Positions 1-10,674 of a stretch of DNA of 64,000 nt are shown in pieces. Under the pieces are notes generated by a model, which saw only the letters and a program-made list of their open reading frames with translations, made no database searches and was not told the origin of the DNA. The position numbers and the translations under genes are program-made. The stretch comes from an uncultured Alphaproteobacteria bacterium (lineage in GTDB: Bacteria > Pseudomonadota > Alphaproteobacteria > Micropepsales > Micropepsaceae): assembly GCA_902826695.1 (NCBI GenBank), contig CADEFU010000002.1, positions 310,001 through 374,000 of the forward strand, in the 5' to 3' direction. Numbering within the stretch: the stretch's first letter is position 1; every line of letters starts with the position of its first letter.

Positions 1-1
1 C

Positions 2-1660
2 GGTTGGGCGCAGGCGCTCGAGTACCGGCGCTCGGTGCTGAAGGATCGCGACTGCGAGGGCGCCATTTCGGTCGCGCTTGGCGGCGACGGGTCGGTGGCG
101 ACGAACGGGTTCTGGGCGGCGCTGAATATGGCGGCGGTGCTGCAGCTGCCGATGCTGTTCTACATCGAAGACAACGGTTACGGCATCTCGGTGCCGGGGT
201 CGCTGCAGACGCCGGGTGGCGATATTGCGGCGAACCTGAAGAGCTTCAAGCAGCTTTCCGTGATCGCGGGCGACGGCACTGATCCCGCGGAAGCGGGCGC
301 CTTGATCAAGGATGCCGTGCGCCATGTGCGCGAGCGTCGTGGTCCGGCCTTGCTCAGGCTTACCGTGCCTCGGCTTGAAGGGCATTCGTTTCAGGACACG
401 CAGACGTACAAATCCGCCGAGGTGATTGCCGCCGAGAACGCGCGCGACCCGCTGCCGAAGTTGCGCGAACATATGGTGCCTGCGGTTTGCGATGCGGCGG
501 AGTGGGATCGCATCGGCGCGGATGCGCGCGCGGCGGTCGAGGCGGCGCGCGTGCTAGCTGAGGCGCGGCCGATTGCCGATCTCGCGCGCACGGCGCGGCA
601 CGTCTTCTTCGAAGGCGAGATGCAGGTGAAGGGTGGACAGGCGACGCAGGGCTATGTCAGCCCGGGCACGACGGACGTGCCTGCCGCCGATGGCCAGCGC
701 ATCAACATGGTGACCGCCATCCGCCGCACGCTTGAGCACGAACTCACCGTCAATCCGCGCGTCGTCGTGTTCGGGGAAGATGTGGGGCCGAAGGGCGGCG
801 TGCATGCGGTGACGTTGGGGCTGCAGGAGAAGTTCGGGGTTGAGCGCGTCTTCGACACCTCGCTTTCCGAGGAAGGGATCATCGGGCGCGCTGTGGGCAT
901 GTCGCTTTGCGGGCTGATGCCCGTGCCGGAGATTCAGTTCCGCAAGTATGCCGATCCCGCGGCGGAGCAGATCAACGACTGCGGCACGATGCGCTGGCGC
1001 ACGAACAACCGGTTCGCAGCGCCGATGGTGGTGCGCATGCCGATCGGTTTCTTCAAATGCGGCGATCCGTGGCACAGCCAGACGAACGAGGTGCAGTACG
1101 TACACTCACCCGGTTGGAAGGTTGCGGTCCCGTCGAATGCCGAAGACGCGGTGGGGCTGTTGCGCACGGCTCTGCGCGGCAATGACCCCGTCATGTTCTT
1201 CGAGCATCGCGCGATGCTGGATGCGCCTTCGGCGCGCAGGCCTTATACGGGTGACGATTTTGCGCTGGCGTTCGGTGTGGCGCGGGTGGTGCAGGAGGGC
1301 GATGACCTGACGATCGTCACCTGGGGCGCGATGGTGGAGCGCGCGCAAGAGGCTTCGGAGGGGCATTCGGTCGAGATCATCGATTTGCGCACGCTGGTGC
1401 CATGGGATCGCGAGGCGGTGGTTGCTTCGGTGAAGCGGACGCGGCGGTGTCTGATCGTGCATGAGGATTTGATCACGGCGGGGTTCGGGGCGGAGATCGC
1501 GGCGGTCGTCGCGGAGAACGCGTTCCTCGACCTCGATGCGCCGGTGTCGCGGCTCGCGATGCCCGACATTCCAAGCCCGCACAATCCGGCGCTGATGGAG
1601 TGGGCGCTGCCGTCGGTCGAGGGTATTCGCGCCAAGATCGAAGCGTTGGTGGGGTTCTAG
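2..1660 (+). CDS. 2-oxo acid dehydrogenase E1, fused alpha and beta subunits (5' truncated)
   Basis: Thiamine-diphosphate-dependent E1 of a 2-oxo acid dehydrogenase complex; it would decarboxylate a 2-oxo acid and pass the acyl group to the lipoyl E2 encoded next. The frame is open from base 2, so the true start lies outside the window; the GTG at 35 is internal. The alpha part shows the ThDP motif beginning GDGSVATNGFW and ending DNGYGIS (about 86-194). From about 690 the beta part starts (INMVTAIRRTL, then VVFGEDVGPKGG) and runs to the usual beta C-terminus. Alpha and beta are one polypeptide, unlike the split bkd genes at 52333-54808. The stop abuts the ATG of E2 with no gap, so they form one operon. 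Family is certain; substrate is not. Confidence 0.88.
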   Translation, partial: GWAQALEYRRSVLKDRDCEGAISVALGGDGSVATNGFWAALNMAAVLQLPMLFYIEDNGYGISVPGSLQTPGGDIAANLKSFKQLSVIAGDGTDPAEAGALIKDAVRHVRERRGPALLRLTVPRLEGHSFQDTQTYKSAEVIAAENARDPLPKLREHMVPAVCDAAEWDRIGADARAAVEAARVLAEARPIADLARTARHVFFEGEMQVKGGQATQGYVSPGTTDVPAADGQRINMVTAIRRTLEHELTVNPRVVVFGEDVGPKGGVHAVTLGLQEKFGVERVFDTSLSEEGIIGRAVGMSLCGLMPVPEIQFRKYADPAAEQINDCGTMRWRTNNRFAAPMVVRMPIGFFKCGDPWHSQTNEVQYVHSPGWKVAVPSNAEDAVGLLRTALRGNDPVMFFEHRAMLDAPSARRPYTGDDFALAFGVARVVQEGDDLTIVTWGAMVERAQEASEGHSVEIIDLRTLVPWDREAVVASVKRTRRCLIVHEDLITAGFGAEIAAVVAENAFLDLDAPVSRLAMPDIPSPHNPALMEWALPSVEGIRAKIEALVGF

Positions 1661-2815
1661 ATGGCCGTCGATATCGTTGTTCCCGCCGAGCAGGAAGGCA
1701 CGACGGCGGTCGTGAAGAACTGGCTGAAGAAGGTCGGCGAGAGGGTCAGCGTCAACGATCCGGTGGTCGAGATCGAGACCGACAAAGTCGCGGTCGAGAT
1801 CGCGGCGACGGCAGACGGCGTGCTTTCGGAAATCCTGCTCGACAGCGGGGCGGAGGTTGAGCCCGGCACCGTGTTGGGGCGCATCGCGGGCGGGGTTGCT
1901 GCAACTGTTGAAACGAAGCGCGAGGCTCCGGCGGCGCGAGCGTCTGCGGGTGTGGCGCGCGTCGCGAGCGATCAGCTGCCGCCAGGTATTCGCCGCATGC
2001 TGGCCGAGCACGGGCTTGAGGCCGGTGACGTGCCGACGAAGGGCGCGCGGCTGACGCGGGAGGATGTTCAGTCATTCGTCGTGGCGCGTGCCGGTGCTGC
2101 GCCGGGCGTTGCGCCCGCAGGCGTCACGCGCGTGCCGCACGATTCCATGCGCAAGCGGATCGCCGAGCATCTGTCGCAGTCGGTGCGTATGGCGCCGCAT
2201 GTGACGGCGGTGTTCGAAGCCGACTTCTCCGCGATCATCGCACATCGCAACGCGCACAAGGGCGCGTTCGACAAAGCAGGGGCGAACCTCACGTTCACGG
2301 CGTATTTCGTGGCGGCGTGCGCGGCGGCGATGAAGGTTGCGCCGGCTGTGAATGGGCGCTGGTTCGACGACTGCACAGAGATCTATGACGATGTGAATAT
2401 CGGCATCGGCACGGCGTTGGGCGAGAAGGGATTGATCGTTCCGGTCATCCACAAGGCGCAAACTCTATCGCTGCTCGATATCGCCAAGCAGCTGACCGAC
2501 CTCACCGAAAGGGCGAGGGGCGGCAAGCTTTCGCCGGCGGACGTGCGCGATGGGACATTTTCGATCTCGAACCACGGCGTTTCCGGCTCGCTTATTGCGT
2601 CGCCAATCATCATCAACCAGCCGCAGTCGGCGATCCTCGGTGTCGGCAAGTTGGAGAAGCGTGCGGTGGTGCGCGAGGCGGGCGGAACTGATAAGGTTGA
2701 GATACGTCCGATGGCCTATGTGAGTCTCACGATCGACCATCGCGTGATCGACGCGTTCCAAACCAACGCGTGGCTGACGCGGTTCGTCGAAACGTTGGAG
2801 ACTTGGGGCCCTTGA
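1661..2815 (+). CDS. dihydrolipoamide acyltransferase E2 (2-oxo acid dehydrogenase complex)
   Basis: E2 core of the complex, 384 aa; it moves the acyl group from lipoate to CoA. A single lipoyl domain fills about residues 1-80, with the lipoylated lysine in ETDKVAVEI (K42). A peripheral-subunit-binding segment lies near 107-145 and the catalytic acyltransferase domain follows, ending in TIDHRVIDAF with catalytic His360. The usual DG after the HRxxD stretch is DA here. The ATG directly follows the E1 stop and the stop lies 12 nt before the aminotransferase. No E3 gene is adjacent; lpdA at 49350 could serve. Acyl specificity cannot be read; phenylacetyl from phenylpyruvate is inferred from context only. 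Confidence 0.87.
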   Translation: MAVDIVVPAEQEGTTAVVKNWLKKVGERVSVNDPVVEIETDKVAVEIAATADGVLSEILLDSGAEVEPGTVLGRIAGGVAATVETKREAPAARASAGVARVASDQLPPGIRRMLAEHGLEAGDVPTKGARLTREDVQSFVVARAGAAPGVAPAGVTRVPHDSMRKRIAEHLSQSVRMAPHVTAVFEADFSAIIAHRNAHKGAFDKAGANLTFTAYFVAACAAAMKVAPAVNGRWFDDCTEIYDDVNIGIGTALGEKGLIVPVIHKAQTLSLLDIAKQLTDLTERARGGKLSPADVRDGTFSISNHGVSGSLIASPIIINQPQSAILGVGKLEKRAVVREAGGTDKVEIRPMAYVSLTIDHRVIDAFQTNAWLTRFVETLETWGP

Positions 2816-2827
2816 AGGAGCCCAACG

Positions 2828-4033
2828 ATGGCAAAGCCGCAAATCCAAGCCGTGCATCCGAGTTTGTTCGGTGCGTTGAAAGCACAGCCGCAAGATCCGC
2901 TGCTGGCGCTGATGGCCGAATTCCGCACCGACAAACGCGAGGCCAAGATCGATCTCGGCGTCGGTATGTATCGGGACGCGACCGGCATCACGCCGGTGAT
3001 GCGCGCGGTGAAGGTCGCCGAACGCATCCTGCTCGAAACGCAGACGACGAAGGGCTACATGGGGCCGGAAGGCGACCCGATTTTCGTCGAGCTGCTGAAG
3101 CCGCTCGTGTTCGGCGCAGCCATGGCGAAGAGCGACCGCATTGTCGGGCTGCAGACGCCGGGCGGAACTGGCGCGTTGCGACTGGGCGCGGAGTTGATAG
3201 CCGCGGTATCGCCGCGGGCGAACGTGTGGCTCGGCGAGCCGACATGGCCGAACCACCGGCCACTTCTCGCCGCAGCGCGGCTTGGCGTTGAAGGATTCAA
3301 ACATTTCGACAAGACGTCTCAGACGTTGCTGTTCGACGAGACGATTGGCGCGCTGACGCGCGCGGCGCCGGGCGATGTGGTGCTGCTGCAGGCGTGCTGT
3401 CACAATCCGACGGGCGCCGACTACACGATGGACCAGTGGCGCACGATTGCGGAGATGTTGGCTGCGCGTGGGCTCATTCCGTTCTTCGACTTTGCCTACC
3501 AGGGCTTGGGCGACGGGCTCGACGCCGACGCGGCCGGGATGCGGCTCGTGCTCGAGCATGTCGACGAAGCGCTGATCGGCTATGCCAGCGACAAGAATTT
3601 CGGCGTCTATCGCGAGCGCGTGGGCGCGCTCTATGTGGTGAGCAACAACGCGCGTGCGGTCTACAGCCAAGCCATGGCGCTTGCGCGGGCGAACTGGTCG
3701 ATGCCGTCGGACCACGGCGCAGCTGTCGTGCGGTTGGTGCTGCAGTCGCCGGAATTGACGCGCGACTGGACGGCGGAACTCGACATGATGCGCGCACGCA
3801 TCTTGAGCAACCGCGGGCGGCTTGCGGCACTCAATCCGCGCCTTGCTTCGGTTGCGCGCCAGCGTGGCATGTTCAGCCAGATCCAGATCGCGCCGGAAGC
3901 CGTCGCGCGCCTTAAGGATGAGCACGGGATCTATATGGTGGGCTCCGGCCGCATCAACGTCGCCGGTTTCCGCGACGACGGCGAAATCGAACGGTTTGCC
4001 AAGGCGGTCGCGTCAGTTCAGGGTGATGCTTAG
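2828..4033 (+). CDS. aromatic/aspartate-type amino acid aminotransferase (class I, PLP)
   Basis: PLP-dependent aminotransferase of the AspC/TyrB family, 401 aa, the usual full length. The PLP lysine sits in ASDKNFGVYRERVG (K256); HNPTGADYT (about 192-200) and the DFAYQG aspartate (D221) are the expected cofactor contacts, and GRINVAGF near the end holds the carboxylate-binding arginine. It follows E2 by 12 nt behind a GGAG-type ribosome site. Placed between a 2-oxo acid dehydrogenase and the paa genes, it would suit conversion of phenylalanine or tyrosine to the arylpyruvate. Its last 21 bases overlap the convergent P450 gene. Aspartate or other amino acids remain possible substrates. Confidence 0.85.
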   Translation: MAKPQIQAVHPSLFGALKAQPQDPLLALMAEFRTDKREAKIDLGVGMYRDATGITPVMRAVKVAERILLETQTTKGYMGPEGDPIFVELLKPLVFGAAMAKSDRIVGLQTPGGTGALRLGAELIAAVSPRANVWLGEPTWPNHRPLLAAARLGVEGFKHFDKTSQTLLFDETIGALTRAAPGDVVLLQACCHNPTGADYTMDQWRTIAEMLAARGLIPFFDFAYQGLGDGLDADAAGMRLVLEHVDEALIGYASDKNFGVYRERVGALYVVSNNARAVYSQAMALARANWSMPSDHGAAVVRLVLQSPELTRDWTAELDMMRARILSNRGRLAALNPRLASVARQRGMFSQIQIAPEAVARLKDEHGIYMVGSGRINVAGFRDDGEIERFAKAVASVQGDA

Positions 4034-5224
4034 CGACGCGAAGCCGCGAAAGCGGGCGCGGCGGCTTCGTTGCGGCGTGCCGGCGAGTTCGTAGTTCGGG
4101 AAGCGCTTCAGCCAGCCGCCGAGCGCGATGCGGCCCTCCATCCGGGCTAGGTTCATGCCGGCGCATTGATGCGCGCCGGCAGCGAAGGCGAGGTGGCGGT
4201 TCGGGTTTCTTGCGATGTCGAAGCGCTCGGGATCGGCGAACTGCGCCGGATCGCGGTTGGCGGCGCCGATGCCCAGCGTCACGAACGTGCCCGCCTCAAG
4301 CTTGATCCTGCCGATTTCTGTTGCGCGGGTCGTGATGCGGTTGCCGAGTTGGTTCGAGCTTTCATAGCGCAGCACTTCTTCGATCGCGGTGCGGAGCAGC
4401 GTCGCGTCGGCCAATAGCCGCGCGCGTTCGTTCGGGAAACGGGCGAACAATTCGAGCGCGTTGCCGATCAGGTTCGTCGTCGTCTCGTGGCCGGCGTTCA
4501 AGAGGAAGACGCAGTTCTCGGCGAGTTCGTGAGGGCTGAGCGGTTCGCCTTCGCTTTGGATGAGGCGCGTCAGAACGTCGTGCTCCGGGTCGCCGGGGTG
4601 TTTGCGGCGGTCGGCGATGAGAGCGTCGAGATAGACGTGGAAAGCCTCCAGCGCTTGCTCGCCGCGTGCGAAGGCTGCCGGCGACAGGACCGGTTCGAGC
4701 GCGCCCAGGATCGCGAGCGACCAATCGCGCAAGGGGCTGCGGTCGGCCATGGGGATCGCGAGCAAGTCGCCAATCACTTCGACCGGGATCGCGCCTCCAA
4801 AGCTCGCGACCGCATCGATGGTTCCTTTAGCGGCAGCTTCGTCCAGCAGCCGATCGACGAGGCGTTCGAGTTTGGGTTCGAGGGGCGCGAGCGCCTTGGG
4901 GATCAGCGCGCCCATGATCGCGTGGCGCACACGCGTGTGGTAGGGCGCGTCGTTGAAGACGAGGCTCGTCGTGTGGTGACGGAACAAGCGCGAGGTGGTG
5001 CCGAACTTCGGGCCGAACTCCGCCTTCTTGTTGGATGAGAACGTTGTCGTGTCTTGATAGACGGCAGCCACGTCGGCGTAGCGGCTTAAGAAGATTGCGC
5101 CGCCGGGGAGGCGCTTCACCGGTTCGTGCTCGCGGAGTGCGCCGTAGGTCGGAAACGGATCGTCGTAGAATGAGGCCGGCAGGTTCTTTAAATCGAACGT
5201 GGCGGCGAGGTCCGGGCCGCTCAC
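4013..5224 (-). CDS. cytochrome P450
   Basis: Soluble bacterial P450, 403 aa. The I-helix AGHETT (244-249), the K-helix ExxR (E283-R286) and the heme-ligand loop FAAGAHQCAG with Cys354 are all present. The start is a GTG three bases after the paaZ stop, with no strong ribosome site, which suggests translational coupling; no better start exists before residue 30. It is the last gene of a leftward paaG-paaZ-P450 unit. P450s are not part of the standard phenylacetate route, so its substrate is unknown; an aromatic or fatty acid feeding the pathway is a guess. Redox partners are not encoded beside it. Confidence 0.88.
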   Translation of the reverse strand: MSGPDLAATFDLKNLPASFYDDPFPTYGALREHEPVKRLPGGAIFLSRYADVAAVYQDTTTFSSNKKAEFGPKFGTTSRLFRHHTTSLVFNDAPYHTRVRHAIMGALIPKALAPLEPKLERLVDRLLDEAAAKGTIDAVASFGGAIPVEVIGDLLAIPMADRSPLRDWSLAILGALEPVLSPAAFARGEQALEAFHVYLDALIADRRKHPGDPEHDVLTRLIQSEGEPLSPHELAENCVFLLNAGHETTTNLIGNALELFARFPNERARLLADATLLRTAIEEVLRYESSNQLGNRITTRATEIGRIKLEAGTFVTLGIGAANRDPAQFADPERFDIARNPNRHLAFAAGAHQCAGMNLARMEGRIALGGWLKRFPNYELAGTPQRSRRARFRGFASLSITLN

Positions 5225-5227
5225 GAT

Positions 5228-7252
<2,025 letters not shown>

Positions 7253-7263
7253 GAGAGGCCTCC

Positions 7264-8055
7264 TCAGCGGCCGGTGAATTTGGGCGGGCGCTTTTCGCCG
7301 AATGCGGCGACGCCTTCCTTGTAGTCGTGACTGCGGCCGAGCTCGCGCTGGACGTCTCGTTCGAGGTCGAGCTGCTGATCCAGCGTTTGGGACCAGCTGT
7401 TGCGGATCGCGAGTTTGGTGGCGCCAAGTCCCATGGTCGGGCCGTTTGCCAGACGCTCGACGAGTTTCGTCGCTTCGGCTTGCAGATCGGCGTCGTCGAT
7501 GGCGCGCCAGATCAAGCCCCAGCTTTCCGCTTTCTCAGCGCTCAGCGGTTCGCCGGTGAGTGCCAAGGCCATCGCGCGCGGTTGGCCGGCGAGGCGCGGC
7601 AGCGTCCACGTGCCGCCGGAGTCGGGGACGAGGCCGATATTCGCGAAGGATTGGATGAAGCGGGCGCTCTTGGCGGCGAGCACGATGTCGGCGGCGAAGG
7701 CGATGTTTGCGCCGGCGCCGGCGGCGACGCCGTTCACCGCGCACACGACGGGCTTGGGCAATGTGACCAGGCGGCGAACGAGCGGGTTGTAGCGGTTTTC
7801 TAGCGATTCGCCGAGATCGACGCCTGCGGCGCCGGGTGCAACGGCGCGATCGGAGAGGTCTTGTCCGGCGCAGAAGCCGCGGCCCGCACCTGTGATCAGA
7901 AGTGCGCGGATGTCGGGATTGCGCTCGACGGCGGTCAAGGCTTCCGCGATCTCGGCGTGCATTTGCACGTTGAAGCTGTTCAGCCGGTCGGGCCGGTTCA
8001 GCGTGAGGCGTGCTGCGTTGTTCGTCAGTTCGAACAGGATGGTTTCGTAGTTCAT
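7264..8055 (-). CDS. paaG: 1,2-epoxyphenylacetyl-CoA isomerase, enoyl-CoA hydratase family (PaaG)
   Basis: Crotonase-fold protein, 263 aa from the ATG at 8055, which has a strong GGGAGG ribosome site 7 nt upstream; the frame continues further upstream without a credible start. The N-terminus MNYETILFEL and the LNRPDRLNSF motif are typical of PaaG, as are the oxyanion-hole residues in AGRGFCAGQDLSD and AGAGANIAFAAD. PaaG converts the ring epoxide of phenylacetyl-CoA into oxepin-CoA for PaaZ, which follows 11 nt downstream. Another acyl-CoA isomerase is conceivable, but the setting makes PaaG much the best reading. Confidence 0.92.
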   Translation of the reverse strand: MNYETILFELTNNAARLTLNRPDRLNSFNVQMHAEIAEALTAVERNPDIRALLITGAGRGFCAGQDLSDRAVAPGAAGVDLGESLENRYNPLVRRLVTLPKPVVCAVNGVAAGAGANIAFAADIVLAAKSARFIQSFANIGLVPDSGGTWTLPRLAGQPRAMALALTGEPLSAEKAESWGLIWRAIDDADLQAEATKLVERLANGPTMGLGATKLAIRNSWSQTLDQQLDLERDVQRELGRSHDYKEGVAAFGEKRPPKFTGR

Positions 8056-8152
8056 CCACCACCTCCCAAAGATGTCACGGGTTGGCCCCGTGCTCGTCGT
8101 GCGCAACGCTTTAGGGTAGAACGCGGGGTGGGTCAAACTTAGGACGGAACAC

Positions 8153-8587
8153 ATGTCGAATGCCACCGACGCGCTCGCGCGCCGTGTTGCCGAGCATATG
8201 CTCGCCCGGGAGGGGACGGGGCCGCATTGGGGGATCGTGATCGAGGAGGCGCGCGAGGGGTATGCGCGGCTTTCGATGGTGGTGCGGGCCGACATGCTCA
8301 ATGGGCACCGGACGGCGCATGGCGGAATGATTTTCGCGCTCGCCGACACGGCGTTCGCCTACGCCTGCAACTCGCGCAATGTTTCGACGGTCGCCCAACA
8401 GGCGTCGATTTCGTTCTTGGCGCCGGCGAAAGAGGGTGCACGGCTGATCGCGGAGGCGCGCGAAGAGGCTGTGGCCGGGCGCTCGGGCGTGTACAGCGTT
8501 GCCGTGCGTACCGCGGAGGGCGAAAACATCGCGGTGTTTCAAGGGCTTTCGCGTGCGGTCGGCGGGGCGATGCTGCCCGGCAATTAA
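8153..8587 (+). CDS. paaI: hydroxyphenylacetyl-CoA thioesterase PaaI
   Basis: Hotdog-fold thioesterase, 144 aa, with the PaaI signature HGGMIFALADTAFAYAC (residues 56-72) including the catalytic Asp65. PaaI rescues CoA from dead-end hydroxylated or stalled phenylacetyl-CoA intermediates. It is divergent from paaG (97-bp shared upstream region) and lies 62 bp before paaA, with a 12-bp palindrome in the gap. The ATG at 8153 follows an AGGACGG ribosome site. Confidence 0.93.
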   Translation: MSNATDALARRVAEHMLAREGTGPHWGIVIEEAREGYARLSMVVRADMLNGHRTAHGGMIFALADTAFAYACNSRNVSTVAQQASISFLAPAKEGARLIAEAREEAVAGRSGVYSVAVRTAEGENIAVFQGLSRAVGGAMLPGN

Positions 8588-8589
8588 TT

Positions 8590-8601
8590 GACCGATCGGT
8601 C
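8590..8601. promoter_or_regulatory. perfect 12-bp palindrome upstream of paaA, probable TetR-type (PaaR-like) operator
   Basis: GACCGATCGGTC is a perfect inverted repeat in the 62-bp gap between paaI and paaA. TetR-family PaaR regulators of other proteobacteria bind ACCGAC/CGGT-type palindromes ahead of paa genes, so control of paaABCDE is likely. No paaR or paaX lies in the window, so the cognate regulator is inferred only. Confidence 0.55.
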
Positions 8602-8649
8602 GGCTTATTCTAGTTTCGTGCCCAAGTTCGATGAGGAACGCGCGCACCC

Positions 8650-9648
8650 ATGTATACCACCGAACTCAAGGACAAGAATCAGAAGTCGGCTCCCGTCACA
8701 ACGGTGGCGGAAGATCCCGCTAAGCTTGCCGCGTTCGAAGCGCGCGTGGCGGCGGACGATTTCATTGAGCCTAAGGATTGGATGCCTGAGGCCTATCGCA
8801 AGACGCTGGTCCGGCAAATTTCGCAGCACGCGCATTCGGAAGTGGTGGGCATGCTGCCCGAGGGCAATTGGATCACGCGTGCGCCGAGCTTGCGCCGCAA
8901 GGCAGTGCTGCTCGCCAAGGTGCAGGATGAGGGCGGGCACGGGCTTTATCTCTACGCGGCGGCCGAGACGTTGGGCACGAGCCGGGACGAGATGATCGAG
9001 GCGCTGCATACGGGGCGCGCGAAGTACTCGACGATCTTCAACTATCCAACGTTGACGTGGGCGGATATCGGCGCGATCGGGTGGCTCGTCGACGGGGCTG
9101 CGATCATGAACCAGGTGCCGCTGCAGCGGACGTCCTATGGGCCGTATGCGCGGGCGATGGTGCGGATCTGCAAGGAAGAGAGTTTCCATCAGCGCCAGGG
9201 CTACGAGATTATGATGGCGCTGGCAGGTGGTTCGCCGGAACAGAAGCGGATGGCGCAGAATGCGCTCGATCGCTGGTGGTGGCCGTCGCTGATGATGTTC
9301 GGGCCGCCGGACGAGAATTCGCCGAACACGGCGCAGTCGGTGCGCTGGCGCATCAAGCGCGAGACGAACGACGAGATCCGCCAGCGGTTCGTCGATGTGA
9401 CGGTCCCGCAGGCGGAGGCGATCGGGCTCAAAGTTCCAGATCCTGCGTTGACGTGGAACGAAGCGCGCGGTTCCTACGACTTCGGGCCGATCGACTGGGA
9501 AGAGTTCTACGCGGTCGTGCGCGGCGAAGGCTTGGTTGCGAAAGAGCGCATGAAAGCGCGCGTCGAGGCATGGGAGAAGGGTGCGTGGGTGCGCGAAGCC
9601 GCGAACGCGCATGCGGCGAAGCGTGCGCATCGCGCGGCGGCGGAGTGA
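8650..9648 (+). CDS. paaA: phenylacetyl-CoA 1,2-epoxidase catalytic subunit PaaA
   Basis: Diiron oxygenase subunit, 332 aa, that epoxidises the ring of phenylacetyl-CoA with O2. Diiron ligands lie in the carboxylate/histidine motifs [11 protein letters not shown] and [11 protein letters not shown], both typical of PaaA. Length and the N-terminus with residues about 20-40 ([20 protein letters not shown]) match the family. It starts a tight paaABCDE run: paaB begins 5 nt after its stop. Confidence 0.97.
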   Translation: MYTTELKDKNQKSAPVTTVAEDPAKLAAFEARVAADDFIEPKDWMPEAYRKTLVRQISQHAHSEVVGMLPEGNWITRAPSLRRKAVLLAKVQDEGGHGLYLYAAAETLGTSRDEMIEALHTGRAKYSTIFNYPTLTWADIGAIGWLVDGAAIMNQVPLQRTSYGPYARAMVRICKEESFHQRQGYEIMMALAGGSPEQKRMAQNALDRWWWPSLMMFGPPDENSPNTAQSVRWRIKRETNDEIRQRFVDVTVPQAEAIGLKVPDPALTWNEARGSYDFGPIDWEEFYAVVRGEGLVAKERMKARVEAWEKGAWVREAANAHAAKRAHRAAAE

Positions 9649-9653
9649 GATCG

Positions 9654-9938
9654 ATGAGCAAAGAGTGGCCGCTTTGGGAAGTTTTCGTGCGGGCGAAGAA
9701 CGGGCTCTCGCATCGGCATGTCGGGTCCGTCCATGCCGCCGACGATCGCATGGCGATCGAAGCGGCGCGTGACACCTACACGCGGCGGATGGAGGGCGTG
9801 AGCCTTTGGGTCGTGCGGTCGGCCGATATCGTCGCGTCCGACCCGGGCGAGGGTGCTGCGCTGTTCGAGCCGGCGGCGGACAAGGTCTATCGCCACCCGA
9901 CGTTCTATTCGATCCCCGAGCATGTGAAGAACATCTGA
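9654..9938 (+). CDS. paaB: phenylacetyl-CoA 1,2-epoxidase subunit PaaB
   Basis: Small structural subunit, 94 aa, that bridges the PaaAC dimers of the epoxidase. The N-terminus MSKEWPLWEVFVRAKNGLSH and the C-terminal YRHPTFYSIPEHVKNI-type ending are diagnostic. The chosen ATG (9654) lies 5 nt after the paaA stop. Its TGA overlaps the paaC ATG by one base, so the two are translationally coupled. Confidence 0.96.
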   Translation: MSKEWPLWEVFVRAKNGLSHRHVGSVHAADDRMAIEAARDTYTRRMEGVSLWVVRSADIVASDPGEGAALFEPAADKVYRHPTFYSIPEHVKNI

Positions 9939-10669
9939 TGACGGACGGGCTTACCGAATACGCGCTGCGCCTTGGCGACGACAGCTTGATCTTGGGGCAG
10001 CGGCTTGGCGAATGGTGCGGGCACGCGCCGATGCTGGAGGTCGACCTTTCGCTCACCAACGTCGCGCTCGATCTAGTGGGGCAGGCGACGTTGTTCTTGG
10101 GGATCGCAGGCGACGCGGACAAACTCGCGTTTCATCGCGACGTGCTCGACTTCAAGAACTGCCTGCTCGTCGAGCAGCCGAACGGCGATTTCGCGCAGAC
10201 GATTGCGCGGCAATTTCTGTTCTCGAATTGGCAGGAGCTGCTGTTCCGCGAGCTTACGCAGTCGCGCAATGCGACGCTGGCCGCTATTGCGGGGAAGGCG
10301 GTCAAGGAAGTCGCCTATCACGCGCGGCTTGCGAACGAGTGGATGGTACGGCTCGGCGACGGAACGGCGGAGAGCCGGGCGCGCATCGTCAACGGGTTGG
10401 ACTGGATGTGGCGTTTCGGCGACGAGTTGTTCGATGTCGACGACGTGGTCGAGCCGCTGATCGCGTCAGGCGTGGCGGTCGATGTGCGCAAGCTGCGCGG
10501 CGAATGGGACCAGCGGATCGCGCGCACACTTTCCGAGGCGACGCTTGAGATGCCGAAGCCGCGCCGGGCGGCGAAGGGCGGGCGCATCGGGCATCACTCG
10601 GAGCATCTTGGGCATTTGCTGTCCGAAATGCAGTTCTTGCAGCGCGCCTACCCGGGCGCGACGTGGTGA
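9938..10669 (+). CDS. paaC: phenylacetyl-CoA 1,2-epoxidase subunit PaaC
   Basis: Non-catalytic ferritin-like partner of PaaA, 243 aa; it stabilises PaaA and helps bind the CoA substrate. Recognised by LGDDSLILGQRLGEWCGHAP near the N-terminus, the VKEVAYHARLANEW helix and the GRIGHHSEHLGHLLSEMQFL-type C-terminus. The ATG at 9938 overlaps the paaB stop (TGATG). paaD follows 5 nt after its stop. Confidence 0.96.
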   Translation: MTDGLTEYALRLGDDSLILGQRLGEWCGHAPMLEVDLSLTNVALDLVGQATLFLGIAGDADKLAFHRDVLDFKNCLLVEQPNGDFAQTIARQFLFSNWQELLFRELTQSRNATLAAIAGKAVKEVAYHARLANEWMVRLGDGTAESRARIVNGLDWMWRFGDELFDVDDVVEPLIASGVAVDVRKLRGEWDQRIARTLSEATLEMPKPRRAAKGGRIGHHSEHLGHLLSEMQFLQRAYPGATW

Positions 10670-10674
10670 GAGCG

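Noticed and set aside
35..1660. GTG at 35 as the true start of the E1 gene.
   Set aside because: The frame stays open to the window edge with E1-like sequence (for example LEYRRSVLKDRD) and the alpha domain would be truncated, so the start lies upstream of the window.
8077..8093. CACGGG/CCCGTG hairpin in the paaG-paaI divergent gap as a terminator or operator.
   Set aside because: Short stem, no T-tract and no match to the palindrome before paaA; too weak to annotate.
7264..8349. Longer 361-aa version of paaG starting near 8349.
   Set aside because: The extra N-terminal part overlaps paaI, lacks crotonase sequence, and a strong ribosome site lies at the 8055 start.
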